A stretch of DNA of 7,256 nucleotides from positions 1 to 7,256 of the forward strand of contig JAFUNW010000026.1 of NCBI GenBank assembly GCA_017472905.1. Direction: 5' to 3'. The notes beneath the pieces were generated by a model that was given only the letters and a program-made list of their open reading frames with translations, was not told the DNA's origin and did no database searches. Shown piece by piece: positions 1 through 6,378 of this stretch; within the stretch, counting starts at the first letter, position 1, and the number at the start of each line of letters is the position of its first letter. This DNA comes from Bacteroidaceae bacterium (lineage in GTDB: Bacteria > Bacteroidota > Bacteroidia > Bacteroidales > Bacteroidaceae). Made by a program: the position numbers and the translations under genes.

Positions 1-148
1 GATAGATGGTTCGATGGATTTCCTTGCATGGGCGGCACAAGCTTCCTCCGAGGAGGTACGTGCGATGCAGAGCGGAAGCATACAACGTTATTGCATCTGG
101 TTCTTGGCCGGAGCATTGGGATTGACTCTGCTTCTGTTGCTATGGTAA
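1..148 (+). CDS. nuoL: NADH-quinone oxidoreductase subunit L, C-terminal fragment
   Basis: This is the 3' end of a gene that begins left of the window: 48 codons in frame from base 2, ending with TAA at 146-148. The fragment has a short amphipathic stretch (IDGSMDFLAWAAQ), a polar segment with the motif MQSGSIQRY, and a final hydrophobic helix ending in LLLLLW. In the NuoL/NdhF family, an 'LQSG-x-(I/V)QxY' segment before the last transmembrane helix is typical of the C-terminus. NuoL is the distal proton-pumping antiporter-like subunit of complex I in the inner membrane. The family call rests on this short tail together with nuoM and nuoN directly downstream in the usual L-M-N order. The gap to nuoM is 33 bp, so the genes are probably cotranscribed. 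The catalytic membrane residues of NuoL lie outside the window. Confidence 0.9.
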   Translation, partial: IDGSMDFLAWAAQASSEEVRAMQSGSIQRYCIWFLAGALGLTLLLLLW

Positions 149-181
149 ATTGTGTAGTACTTTAAAAATCCAGTTAAACAA

Positions 182-1657
182 ATGAATATATTAAGTCTGT
201 TTGTATTATTGCCAATCATAATGATGGCGGGTGTATGGTTATCTCGTACATTGGGTCAGATACGTGGTGTCATGGTTATAGGAGCTTCGTGTTTGTTAGC
301 TTTATCTGTTTGGCTTACGGTCTCTTTCCTTTCTCTGCGGGCTGGCGGTGATGTGTCTCCGATGCTTTATACAGCCAGCTGTGTTTGGTATGCTCCGTTG
401 AGAATATCTTATGCAGTAGGGGTAGATGGCATATCTGTGTTGATGTTGTTGCTTTCGTCCATTATTGTTTTTACCGGTACGTTTGCATCGTGGCGTATTG
501 CTCAAGCAAAATCTTATTTCCTATGGTATTGCCTTTTGGCTGTTGGAGTTTATGGATTCTTTATTTCCGTAGACCTTTTTGCCATGTTTATGTTTTATGA
601 GATAGCTTTGATTCCGATGTATCTGCTTATCGGAGTGTGGGGAAGTGGCCGCAAAGAGTATGCAGCTATGAAATTGACTTTGATGTTGATGGGAGGGTCT
701 GCTTTGCTCTTGATTGGTATTTTAGGAATCTTTTTTGGAAGCGGAGCGCAAACGATGAATGTTTTGGAAATTGCGGCGTTGAACAATATTCCTCTCGAAG
801 TTCAAAAGATATTCTTTCCTTTTGTATTTATTGGCTTTGGTGTGTTGGGCGCACTTTTCCCGTTTCATACATGGAGCCCGGATGGTCATGCGTCAGCTCC
901 GACAGCAGTTTCTATGCTTCATGCCGGGGTGTTGATGAAATTAGGAGGATACGGATGTTTTCGGGTAGCTATCTATCTGTTGCCTGATGCAGCAGAGGAA
1001 TTGAGTTGGATATTTTTGATTCTGACTACAATCTCAGTTGTTTATGGAGCGTTTTGTGCTTGTGTACAGACCGATTTGAAGTATATCAATGCCTATTCAT
1101 CGGTTAGTCACTGTGGCTTGGTTCTTTTTGCTTTATTGATGATGACACGTACGTCTTGTACCGGGGCCATTCTTCAGATGTTGAGTCATGGATTGATGAC
1201 TGCCTTGTTTTTTGCTTTGATTGGTATGATATATGGACGTACTCATACGCGCGATGTCCGTGAAATGCGCGGCCTAATGCAAGTCCTGCCTTTCTTGAGT
1301 GTAGGGTATGTCGTTGCGGGTCTGGCTAATTTGGGGTTACCGGGTTTAAGTGGATTTGTTGCTGAAATGACCATCTTTGTCGGCTCTTTTCAACATACCG
1401 ACCTCTTTCATCGAGTTTGTACATTGTTGGCTTGTACCAGCATTGTCATAACAGCTGTCTACATGGTGCGTGTTGTTGGGCGTATGCTTTATGGACGATG
1501 TACCGATGAACATCACTTGGCGCTTACGGACGCTACATGGGACGAGCGTTTGGTTGTCATATGTTTGATTTGTGCAGTGGCCGGCATGGGATTAGCTCCA
1601 TTTTGGCTGAGTGATTTAATAGGCGAAGGAGTTGGCTCCATTTTGGCTAATGGTTGA
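182..1657 (+). CDS. nuoM: NADH-quinone oxidoreductase subunit M (proton-translocating antiporter-like subunit)
   Basis: The 491-residue polytopic membrane protein is near the usual NuoM length and is hydrophobic throughout. It is one of three antiporter-like subunits of respiratory complex I that carry protons across the inner membrane. Hallmarks seen: FYEIALIPMYLLIGVWG around residues 138-154 with the TM5 glutamate at E140; PFHTWSPDGHASAPTAVSM around 227-245; TM8 lysine K253 in LMKLGGYG; QTDLKYINAYSSVSHCG around 296-312; LPGLSGFVAE with E395 in TM12. These correspond to E. coli E144, K265 and E407 at a constant offset. The position matching the essential E. coli TM7 lysine K234 is leucine here (L222, codon 845-847). 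The ATG at 182 is the first usable start, and its upstream region is AT-rich with no clear Shine-Dalgarno site, as is usual in Bacteroidetes. It lies between nuoL and nuoN in the same operon. The protein ends in Asn-Gly. Confidence 0.96.
   Translation: MNILSLFVLLPIIMMAGVWLSRTLGQIRGVMVIGASCLLALSVWLTVSFLSLRAGGDVSPMLYTASCVWYAPLRISYAVGVDGISVLMLLLSSIIVFTGTFASWRIAQAKSYFLWYCLLAVGVYGFFISVDLFAMFMFYEIALIPMYLLIGVWGSGRKEYAAMKLTLMLMGGSALLLIGILGIFFGSGAQTMNVLEIAALNNIPLEVQKIFFPFVFIGFGVLGALFPFHTWSPDGHASAPTAVSMLHAGVLMKLGGYGCFRVAIYLLPDAAEELSWIFLILTTISVVYGAFCACVQTDLKYINAYSSVSHCGLVLFALLMMTRTSCTGAILQMLSHGLMTALFFALIGMIYGRTHTRDVREMRGLMQVLPFLSVGYVVAGLANLGLPGLSGFVAEMTIFVGSFQHTDLFHRVCTLLACTSIVITAVYMVRVVGRMLYGRCTDEHHLALTDATWDERLVVICLICAVAGMGLAPFWLSDLIGEGVGSILANG
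1595..1648 (+). repeat. 14-bp direct repeat in the nuoM 3' end
   Basis: GCTCCATTTTGGCT occurs at 1595-1608 and at 1635-1648, 40 bp apart, inside the last codons of nuoM. Because 40 is not a multiple of three, the copies are read in different frames: Ala-Pro-Phe-Trp for the first and Gly-Ser-Ile-Leu-Ala for the second. Confidence 0.6.
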
Positions 1658-1703
1658 GCTTGCGACTGTGAAACTGACGAGGTTTTTGCTCGAACTAAAC
1701 TTT

Positions 1704-1740
1704 AAAAGTGTATAATTTAATAAAGATATAAAAAGTGTAT
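1704..1740 (+). repeat. 10-bp direct repeat around the nuoN start
   Basis: The sequence AAAAGTGTAT occurs at 1704-1713 and again at 1731-1740. The second copy contains the GTG start and second codon (TAT) of nuoN. The copies are 27 bp apart, exactly nine codons, so the upstream GTG at 1708 is in the same frame as nuoN but runs into TAA at 1729-1731 after seven codons. It could be chance in AT-rich sequence, a remnant of a local duplication, or a tiny leader frame. Confidence 0.5.
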
Positions 1741-3165
1741 TCTGATTTTTTTTCCATGCATAGTGAATGGGCTTTGACGTTCGTTCTTCTATTCGTATTT
1801 TTCTATGATTTGTTGGCTGTGGGCCGTGCACGCCGTATATTTCATCCTTTGGTTTGCGGCTTGATGTCCTGTTATCTGTTGTTCTCAGCCTGGAATTTAG
1901 GGGGTGGTCAATTGTCCTTGTTTGGTGGAATGTATGTTTCCACTCCTATAGCAAATGTGATGAAAATAATTTTAGGATTGGGAACCCTGATTGTTTTCCT
2001 TTTTGCAGGTGAATGGCTTCATAGCGAGGAGAATCGTTTAAAACAGGGCGAATTTTATGTGCTGGTCCTCAGTACGCTGCTTGGTATGAATTTCATGCTT
2101 AGTTCCGGCCATTTTCTATTGTTCTTTATCGGTTTGGAGTTGGCTTCCATTCCCATGTCTACATTGGTTGCCTTTGATAAGTTTCGCCACCATTCGGCAG
2201 AGGCCGGTGCAAAATATATCTTGACGGCTCTATTCTCTTCAGGATTGATGCTGTTTGGACTATCGTTTATTTATGGTACGACCGGTACACTCTATTTCTC
2301 CGACTTGGCCCTTCGTCTTTCCGGCTCTCCGCTTCAACTGCTTTCGCTTGCATTTTTCCTTGCAGGCATGGGCTTTAAGCTTTCTTTGGTTCCTTTCCAT
2401 CTTTGGACAGCCGATTCCTATCAAGGTGCTCCAACGCCTGTTGCAGCATATCTGTCGGTAGTTAGTAAAGGTGCGGCTGCTATGGCTTTAATGTGTATTC
2501 TTATGCAGGTATTTCCCGTTATGATTCAGAAATGGCAGTTGGCACTTCAAGTGCTAATTGTTATTACGATTACGCTTGGTAATCTGATGGCTTTGCGTCA
2601 GACCGACTTGAAACGATTCATGGCTTTCAGTAGCATCTCGCAAGCCGGTTACATTTTGCTTGCGATGCTTCAAGGAGTTCCTTCCGGACAAACAGCCTTA
2701 GTCTATTACATATTGGTTTATCTGGCCGCAAACTTGGCCGTATTCGGGGTGATTGGTGTCGTTGAGAACAAGACAGGTTTAGTCGAGCGCGATGATTACA
2801 ATGGTTTTGCAGCGGCTCATCCTCGTTTGGCTTTCGTTATGATGTTGGGATTGTTCTCTTTGGCCGGTATTCCGCCTTTCAGTGGCTTTTTCAGTAAATT
2901 TTTCGTCTTTATGAGTGCGGCCGGTGGCGGGTTCTATCCTATATTGCTGATAGCATTGCTTAATACGGTTATTTCGCTCTATTATTATTTGCTTCTTGTT
3001 CGTGCCATGTACATTAGTCCCTCTGATGAAAAAGGTGCTGCCGGTTTTTCGGCTTTGTGCCTGGGCTGGGGAGACAAATTGGCCTTTGCGTTGTGCTTGG
3101 GCGGTATATTGCTGTTGGGGCTTGCCGGAGGTGTTTACGAATTTATTGATATGGTAAACGGTTGA
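1735..3165 (+). CDS. nuoN: NADH-quinone oxidoreductase subunit N (proton-translocating antiporter-like subunit)
   Basis: This 476-residue polytopic membrane protein is the third antiporter-like subunit of complex I and normally the last gene of the nuo operon. Family features seen: FIGLELASIP at about 131-140 with E135; GMGFKLSLVPFHLWTADSYQ at 211-230 with TM7 lysine K215; SKGAAAM with K245; LRQTDLKRFMAFSSISQAGY at 287-306; GIPPFSGFFSKF at 378-389 with K388. These match the E. coli NuoN ionisable residues E133, K217, K247 and K395, so the proton path looks intact. The likely start is GTG at 1735, because an in-frame TAA lies at 1729-1731 and the residues after it (YSDFFSMHSEW) are N-terminal-like. 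The next in-frame start is ATG 1756, which would drop 7 residues. A 77-bp gap separates it from nuoM. The TGA stop lies inside a palindrome shared with the convergent cdaA. Confidence 0.95.
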   Translation: MYSDFFSMHSEWALTFVLLFVFFYDLLAVGRARRIFHPLVCGLMSCYLLFSAWNLGGGQLSLFGGMYVSTPIANVMKIILGLGTLIVFLFAGEWLHSEENRLKQGEFYVLVLSTLLGMNFMLSSGHFLLFFIGLELASIPMSTLVAFDKFRHHSAEAGAKYILTALFSSGLMLFGLSFIYGTTGTLYFSDLALRLSGSPLQLLSLAFFLAGMGFKLSLVPFHLWTADSYQGAPTPVAAYLSVVSKGAAAMALMCILMQVFPVMIQKWQLALQVLIVITITLGNLMALRQTDLKRFMAFSSISQAGYILLAMLQGVPSGQTALVYYILVYLAANLAVFGVIGVVENKTGLVERDDYNGFAAAHPRLAFVMMLGLFSLAGIPPFSGFFSKFFVFMSAAGGGFYPILLIALLNTVISLYYYLLLVRAMYISPSDEKGAAGFSALCLGWGDKLAFALCLGGILLLGLAGGVYEFIDMVNG

Positions 3166-3180
3166 TTCGAATCAACCGTT
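3157..3180. terminator. 24-bp perfect palindrome at the nuoN/cdaA convergence, probable bidirectional terminator hairpin
   Basis: The half-site AACGGTTGATTC at 3157-3168 is followed directly by its exact reverse complement at 3169-3180. It covers the last two codons and TGA of nuoN on the plus strand and the last two codons and TGA of cdaA on the minus strand, plus the 6 bases between the stops. In RNA it would fold into a hairpin from either strand. There is no clear T-tract on either side, so it is not a textbook intrinsic terminator. It could instead stabilise 3' ends or block read-through between convergent transcripts. The palindrome is certain and the terminator role is inferred. Confidence 0.65.
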
Positions 3181-3945
3181 CAATAATTCATCGGTTAAAG
3201 CTCTTTCCAAATCTTCGGCGGAGAGGCGTAAGCGGAAGCGTCCGTTTTTAGCAATGGAGATTCCTCCGGTTTCTTCTGAAACAATTACGACCAAGGCGTC
3301 TGAGGCTTGCGAAATACCGAGTGCAGCGCGATGGCGTAGTCCCAAATGTTTAGGTATATCTAAGTCATGCGATACGGGTAATATACATCCGGCTGCCATG
3401 ATGCGCTTTTCGCTGATAATCATGGCGCCATCGTGGAGCGGACTGTTTTTGAAGAATATATTTTCAATGAGCCGTTGATTGATGTCGGCATGGATTACCT
3501 CTCCACTGCGTATCACTTCGCCCAAAGGGACCTCTCGTTCGAATACAATCAAAGCTCCTGTTTTTTGCTTACTCATGTTCAAGCAGGCCATTACTACCGG
3601 CATGATTTCGGAATGCTCTATCTTCTCGCTCTTGGCTCCGCGCAGAAGCTTCCATAAACTTCCGGCACGATGGCGACCACCTAGAGAGAATAAAAAACGG
3701 CGTATCTCTTCTTGAAAAAGAACGATTATGGCTATGATACCTACGCTCTGCAACATGTTCAAGATAGATCCCAGCAGGCGCATTTCCAATACTCCGGACA
3801 CCAACACCCCAATGACCAAAAAAACAAGGACGCCTACGAAGATATTCAACGAGCCGCTCTCTTTCATCAACTTGTAAAGGTGGTAAAGCAAAAAAGCTAC
3901 TAAAAGGATGTCGATAAAGTCTTTTATCCCAAATTCGATAAACAC
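3172..3945 (-). CDS. cdaA: Diadenylate cyclase CdaA (c-di-AMP synthase, membrane-bound)
   Basis: This 257-residue protein makes cyclic di-AMP from two ATP at the inner membrane. Residues 1-80 hold about three transmembrane segments (roughly 9-25, 33-52, 58-77). The DisA_N/DAC domain follows, with the nucleotide-binding DGA motif at 172-174 (SPLHDGAMIIS) and the RHR motif at 204-206 (GLRHRAALGIS), then VSEETGGIS at 222-230. All main motifs are intact, so it should be active. The architecture is CdaA-type rather than DisA-type, since the N-terminal helices are present and the DNA-binding C-terminal part is missing. The start is GTG at 3945: no ATG occurs between it and the in-frame TAA at 3963-3961, and FIEFGIKDFIDILLVAFLLY is a normal family N-terminus. 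It lies 23 bp downstream of folP and is probably cotranscribed. The cdaR and glmM partners known from Firmicutes are not next to it. Confidence 0.95.
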   Translation of the reverse strand: MFIEFGIKDFIDILLVAFLLYHLYKLMKESGSLNIFVGVLVFLVIGVLVSGVLEMRLLGSILNMLQSVGIIAIIVLFQEEIRRFLFSLGGRHRAGSLWKLLRGAKSEKIEHSEIMPVVMACLNMSKQKTGALIVFEREVPLGEVIRSGEVIHADINQRLIENIFFKNSPLHDGAMIISEKRIMAAGCILPVSHDLDIPKHLGLRHRAALGISQASDALVVIVSEETGGISIAKNGRFRLRLSAEDLERALTDELLNG

Positions 3946-3968
3946 GATGATTATTTTTCTTTAAAGGG

Positions 3969-4826
3969 TTATTGATTCATTACCTTGCGGTATAGTTTTA
4001 CACACTCTACGGCTTCTTTTACATCATGTACGCGCAGGATGTTGGCTCCCTGCATCAATGCGTGCGTATGAAGCGATGTAGTCCCGTTTAATGCTTCCTC
4101 CGGGCTACATTCCAATGTCTTGTATATCATTGATTTGCGTGACACTCCGACCAATATGGGCAGCTCAAATATTTTGAATTCTTTCAGCCATCTGATGAGC
4201 AGGTAGTTCTGCTCCAATGTTTTTCCAAATCCGAATCCGGGGTCAAGAATGATGTCTTTCACCCCTCGTTCATGTAGTTCCTGGATGCGTATGGCAAAAT
4301 ATCCGAATATCTCTTTTATGAATTCTTCCTCTTTGACATCTTTGGCTTGTTGATGCATGGTTTGCGGAGTTCCCTGCATGTGCATCATGATGTAGGCTAC
4401 TCCTAAGCGGGCTACGGTGTCAAACATTCGGTCGTCTAGTTCTCCGGCCGAAATATCGTTGATTATTCCCGCTCCAAATTCTTCTACACTCATGACTGCA
4501 ACTTCTGAACGAAACGTGTCGATAGAGAGCATTGCTTCGGGTGCTACCTTGCGGACTACACTTAATGCTTTTCGCATGCGCTCCATCTCTACTTTTAAGG
4601 GGATATCTTCTGCTCCCGGACGAGACGAATAGGCGCCGATGTCTATGAAATCACCCCCTTCGCTGATTATTTGTTCTACTCGGTTGGCTATGGCTTCTTC
4701 CGACTCCTTGCGACTGGCCGAATAAAACGAATCAGGCGTAACGTTTAGTATCCCCATGACGCGAGGCGTAGAAAAGTCCGATAAAAGGCCGTTCTGCAAA
4801 AGCGATAAAGAAGGATGGGTAATCAT
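3969..4826 (-). CDS. folP: Dihydropteroate synthase
   Basis: This 285-residue enzyme condenses 6-hydroxymethyl-dihydropterin pyrophosphate with p-aminobenzoate to give dihydropteroate in folate synthesis, and is the target of sulfonamides. It is a TIM-barrel pterin-binding protein. Motifs seen: MGILNVTPDSFYSASR at 24-39 (diphosphate-binding N28); DFIDIGAYSSRPGAED at 59-74; SIDTF with D102; NDIS with N123; ILDPGFGFGKT at 193-203 with D195; GVSRKSM with K231; and the terminal R265-V-H267. These match E. coli N22, D96, N115, D185, K221 and R255/H257. The pABA-side loop reads SSRPG instead of the common STRPG, and TPDSFY replaces TPDSFSD; both look like lineage variants rather than damage. Length is normal. 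The ATG at 4826 is the start. It is the first gene of a unit with cdaA and diverges from murF. Confidence 0.96.
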   Translation of the reverse strand: MITHPSLSLLQNGLLSDFSTPRVMGILNVTPDSFYSASRKESEEAIANRVEQIISEGGDFIDIGAYSSRPGAEDIPLKVEMERMRKALSVVRKVAPEAMLSIDTFRSEVAVMSVEEFGAGIINDISAGELDDRMFDTVARLGVAYIMMHMQGTPQTMHQQAKDVKEEEFIKEIFGYFAIRIQELHERGVKDIILDPGFGFGKTLEQNYLLIRWLKEFKIFELPILVGVSRKSMIYKTLECSPEEALNGTTSLHTHALMQGANILRVHDVKEAVECVKLYRKVMNQ

Positions 4827-4856
4827 GTTATAGTTCTATTTATACAATCTTAACCA

Positions 4857-4894
4857 CAAAAGTACATACAATTCTTGGAATTGTGTACTTTTTG
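4857..4894. promoter_or_regulatory. Large imperfect palindrome between divergent folP and murF, overlapping a minus-strand -7 box
   Basis: The left arm CAAAAGTACATACAATTC (4857-4874) faces the right arm GAATTGTGTACTTTTTG (4878-4894) across three bases. The arms are complementary apart from two extra bases in the left arm and one extra T in the right. On the minus strand the left arm reads TACTTTTG, which fits the Bacteroidetes -7 consensus TAnnTTTG and would start folP-cdaA transcription about 25 bases upstream of the folP ATG. No TTTG lies at the usual -33 distance. The palindrome may be an operator, or simply the two facing promoter-like motifs. Confidence 0.5.
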
Positions 4895-4908
4895 CGTCCT
4901 TTTTCACG

Positions 4909-4916
4909 TATCTTTG
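4909..4916 (+). promoter_or_regulatory. murF: -7 promoter element of murF
   Basis: TATCTTTG matches the Bacteroides housekeeping sigma -7 consensus TAnnTTTG exactly and is followed by CACACAAAA. Transcription would start near 4922-4925, leaving about 25 bases before the murF ATG. The nearest TTTG upstream (4891-4894) is only 14 bases away instead of the usual 19-21, so the -33 element is weak or absent. Confidence 0.7.
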
Positions 4917-4947
4917 CACACAAAACAATAAAAAACAGAGTTTAGTC

Positions 4948-6255
4948 ATGGAGATTTCAACTTTATATCAGCTATTTTTGGAGCATCCGCAAGTGACGAC
5001 TGATAGTCGCAAGTGTGTGCCCGGAGCCATCTTTTTTGCCTTAAAGGGTGCGAATTTCAATGGTAATGCATACGCTCGGAAAGCTTTGGATCAAGGATGT
5101 GCTTATGCTGTAGTAGATGAGGAAGCGTATGCGGATGCCAATGATTCCAGAGTTATATTGGTTGATGATGTATTGTTAACATTGCAGAAGCTGGCCAATT
5201 ATCATCGCCGAGCATTGGGATTGCCAATAATTGGAATAACCGGAACGAACGGGAAGACAACTACCAAGGAATTACTAGCCACTGTGTTAAGCCGGAAATA
5301 TACGTTGTGGGCTACACAGGGTAACTTGAATAATCAAATCGGGGTACCGTTGACTTTGTTGCAATTGACTAAAGCGCATCAACTGGCTATTATTGAGATG
5401 GGAGCCAGTCATCCGGGAGATATTAAAGAGTTAGTCGAGATTGCAGAACCGGATTTTGGACTGATAACCAATGTAGGAATGGCTCATTTGTTGGGATTCG
5501 GCTCGTTTGAGGGGGTGATACGTACCAAGGGAGAGTTGTATGATTTTCTGCGCCATCGTCCTTCCGGACTTATTTTCTTAAATGACGAAAACAACCATTT
5601 GAAACAGATTGCAGGGGGATTGCAGCAGGTAACTTATGGGCGACCTTCAGAAGCAGCACGGGTGGCTGTAAATGGTGAAGTTGTAGATTGTGCACCATTC
5701 CTTCGTTTTCGATGGAGGGTGGGGATGTCGGATTGGCATGAAGTACAAACGCAACTTATAGGAAGTTATAATTTAGATAATATGCTTGCAGCCATTACAA
5801 TTGGTCGTTATTTCGAGGTCTCTCCGGATCAAATTGATTCGGCTTTGGCTGCTTATGTTCCCCGAAACAATCGCTCTCAATTGATGGAAACCGGCAAAAA
5901 TAGACTGATTGTGGATGCATACAATGCCAATCCTACAAGTATGATGGCTGCTCTTGTCAACTTCCGAGACATGGCGGTAGCTCCTAAGATGGCAATTCTT
6001 GGAGACATGAAAGAGTTGGGCGAAAGCAGTCAACAAGAACACCAACGAATTGTAGACTTTCTTGCAGGAACGAAGTTGGAGAATATTTGGCTGGTCGGAA
6101 GTGAGTTTACGGCTGTAGCTTTGGACGGAATGCGGTGTTTTGAGAATGTGGAAGAGGTTAACGAAGCTTTGAATCGTGAATCTCCATCGGGATATTATAT
6201 ACTCATCAAAGGTTCGAACAGTATGAAGCTGTTTCAAACGATAGATCGACTGTAA
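4948..6255 (+). CDS. murF: UDP-N-acetylmuramoyl-tripeptide--D-alanyl-D-alanine ligase
   Basis: This 435-residue cytoplasmic Mur ligase adds D-Ala-D-Ala to the UDP-MurNAc-tripeptide using ATP, completing the soluble peptidoglycan precursor. All three Mur ligase domains are present. The N-terminal substrate domain (about 1-92) includes TDSRKCVPGAIFFALKG at 18-34. The central ATPase domain has the P-loop GITGTNGKTTTKELL at 96-110 with K103, the Mg-binding EMGASHPGDI from E150, and TNVGMAHLLGFGS with H179. LDNMLAAI (276-283) and a C-terminal domain follow, with RNNRSQ near 306-311, DAYNANPTSM at 323-332 and LGDMKELGE at 351-359. The ending ILIKGSNSMKL is typical of MurF, and the DAYNANP motif separates it from MurE, MurC and MurD. 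Length is normal for the family. The ATG at 4948 fits a promoter box about 32 bases upstream. It stands alone here, outside a dcw cluster, with its own promoter and terminator. Confidence 0.97.
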   Translation: MEISTLYQLFLEHPQVTTDSRKCVPGAIFFALKGANFNGNAYARKALDQGCAYAVVDEEAYADANDSRVILVDDVLLTLQKLANYHRRALGLPIIGITGTNGKTTTKELLATVLSRKYTLWATQGNLNNQIGVPLTLLQLTKAHQLAIIEMGASHPGDIKELVEIAEPDFGLITNVGMAHLLGFGSFEGVIRTKGELYDFLRHRPSGLIFLNDENNHLKQIAGGLQQVTYGRPSEAARVAVNGEVVDCAPFLRFRWRVGMSDWHEVQTQLIGSYNLDNMLAAITIGRYFEVSPDQIDSALAAYVPRNNRSQLMETGKNRLIVDAYNANPTSMMAALVNFRDMAVAPKMAILGDMKELGESSQQEHQRIVDFLAGTKLENIWLVGSEFTAVALDGMRCFENVEEVNEALNRESPSGYYILIKGSNSMKLFQTIDRL

Positions 6256-6275
6256 GAGATTAGAATGGGATACTC

Positions 6276-6324
6276 AAAGCGGTTCTACGACAACCTTGAC
6301 CTGGGGACGTAGAATCGCTTTTTT
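6276..6324 (+). terminator. Rho-independent terminator of murF
   Basis: AAGCGGTTCTACG (6277-6289) pairs with CGTAGAATCGCTT (6308-6320): twelve Watson-Crick pairs and one G-U, around an 18-base loop. A run of six T (6319-6324) follows. It begins 21 bases after the murF stop and points in the murF direction. Confidence 0.85.
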
Positions 6325-6352
6325 GCTGTTATTTGTTCTCATCGTATGTCTG
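6322..6352 (+). promoter_or_regulatory. Possible promoter upstream of the structured repeat
   Basis: TTTG at 6322-6325 is followed after exactly 19 bases by TATGTCTG at 6345-6352. The -33/-7 consensus for Bacteroides is TTTG-N19-21-TAnnTTTG, so only one base differs. A transcript would start near 6359 and run into the structured repeat. The -33 box overlaps the T-run of the murF terminator. This is a weak motif match in a short stretch and may be chance. Confidence 0.25.
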
Positions 6353-6378
6353 TGAATCGGAAAAATAGATTGAAGGTA

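Noticed and set aside
3254..3903. Several plus-strand ORFs of 63-78 codons opposite cdaA
   Set aside because: They are shadows of a cdaA frame with intact DGA and RHR motifs.
4827..4856. Riboswitch (for example a folate or c-di-AMP type) in the folP leader
   Set aside because: The predicted leader is only about 25 bases, too short for an aptamer, and no known motif is visible.
5773..6237. 154-codon minus-strand ORF inside murF
   Set aside because: It lies fully antisense to a well-conserved murF, and the translation has no recognisable domain.
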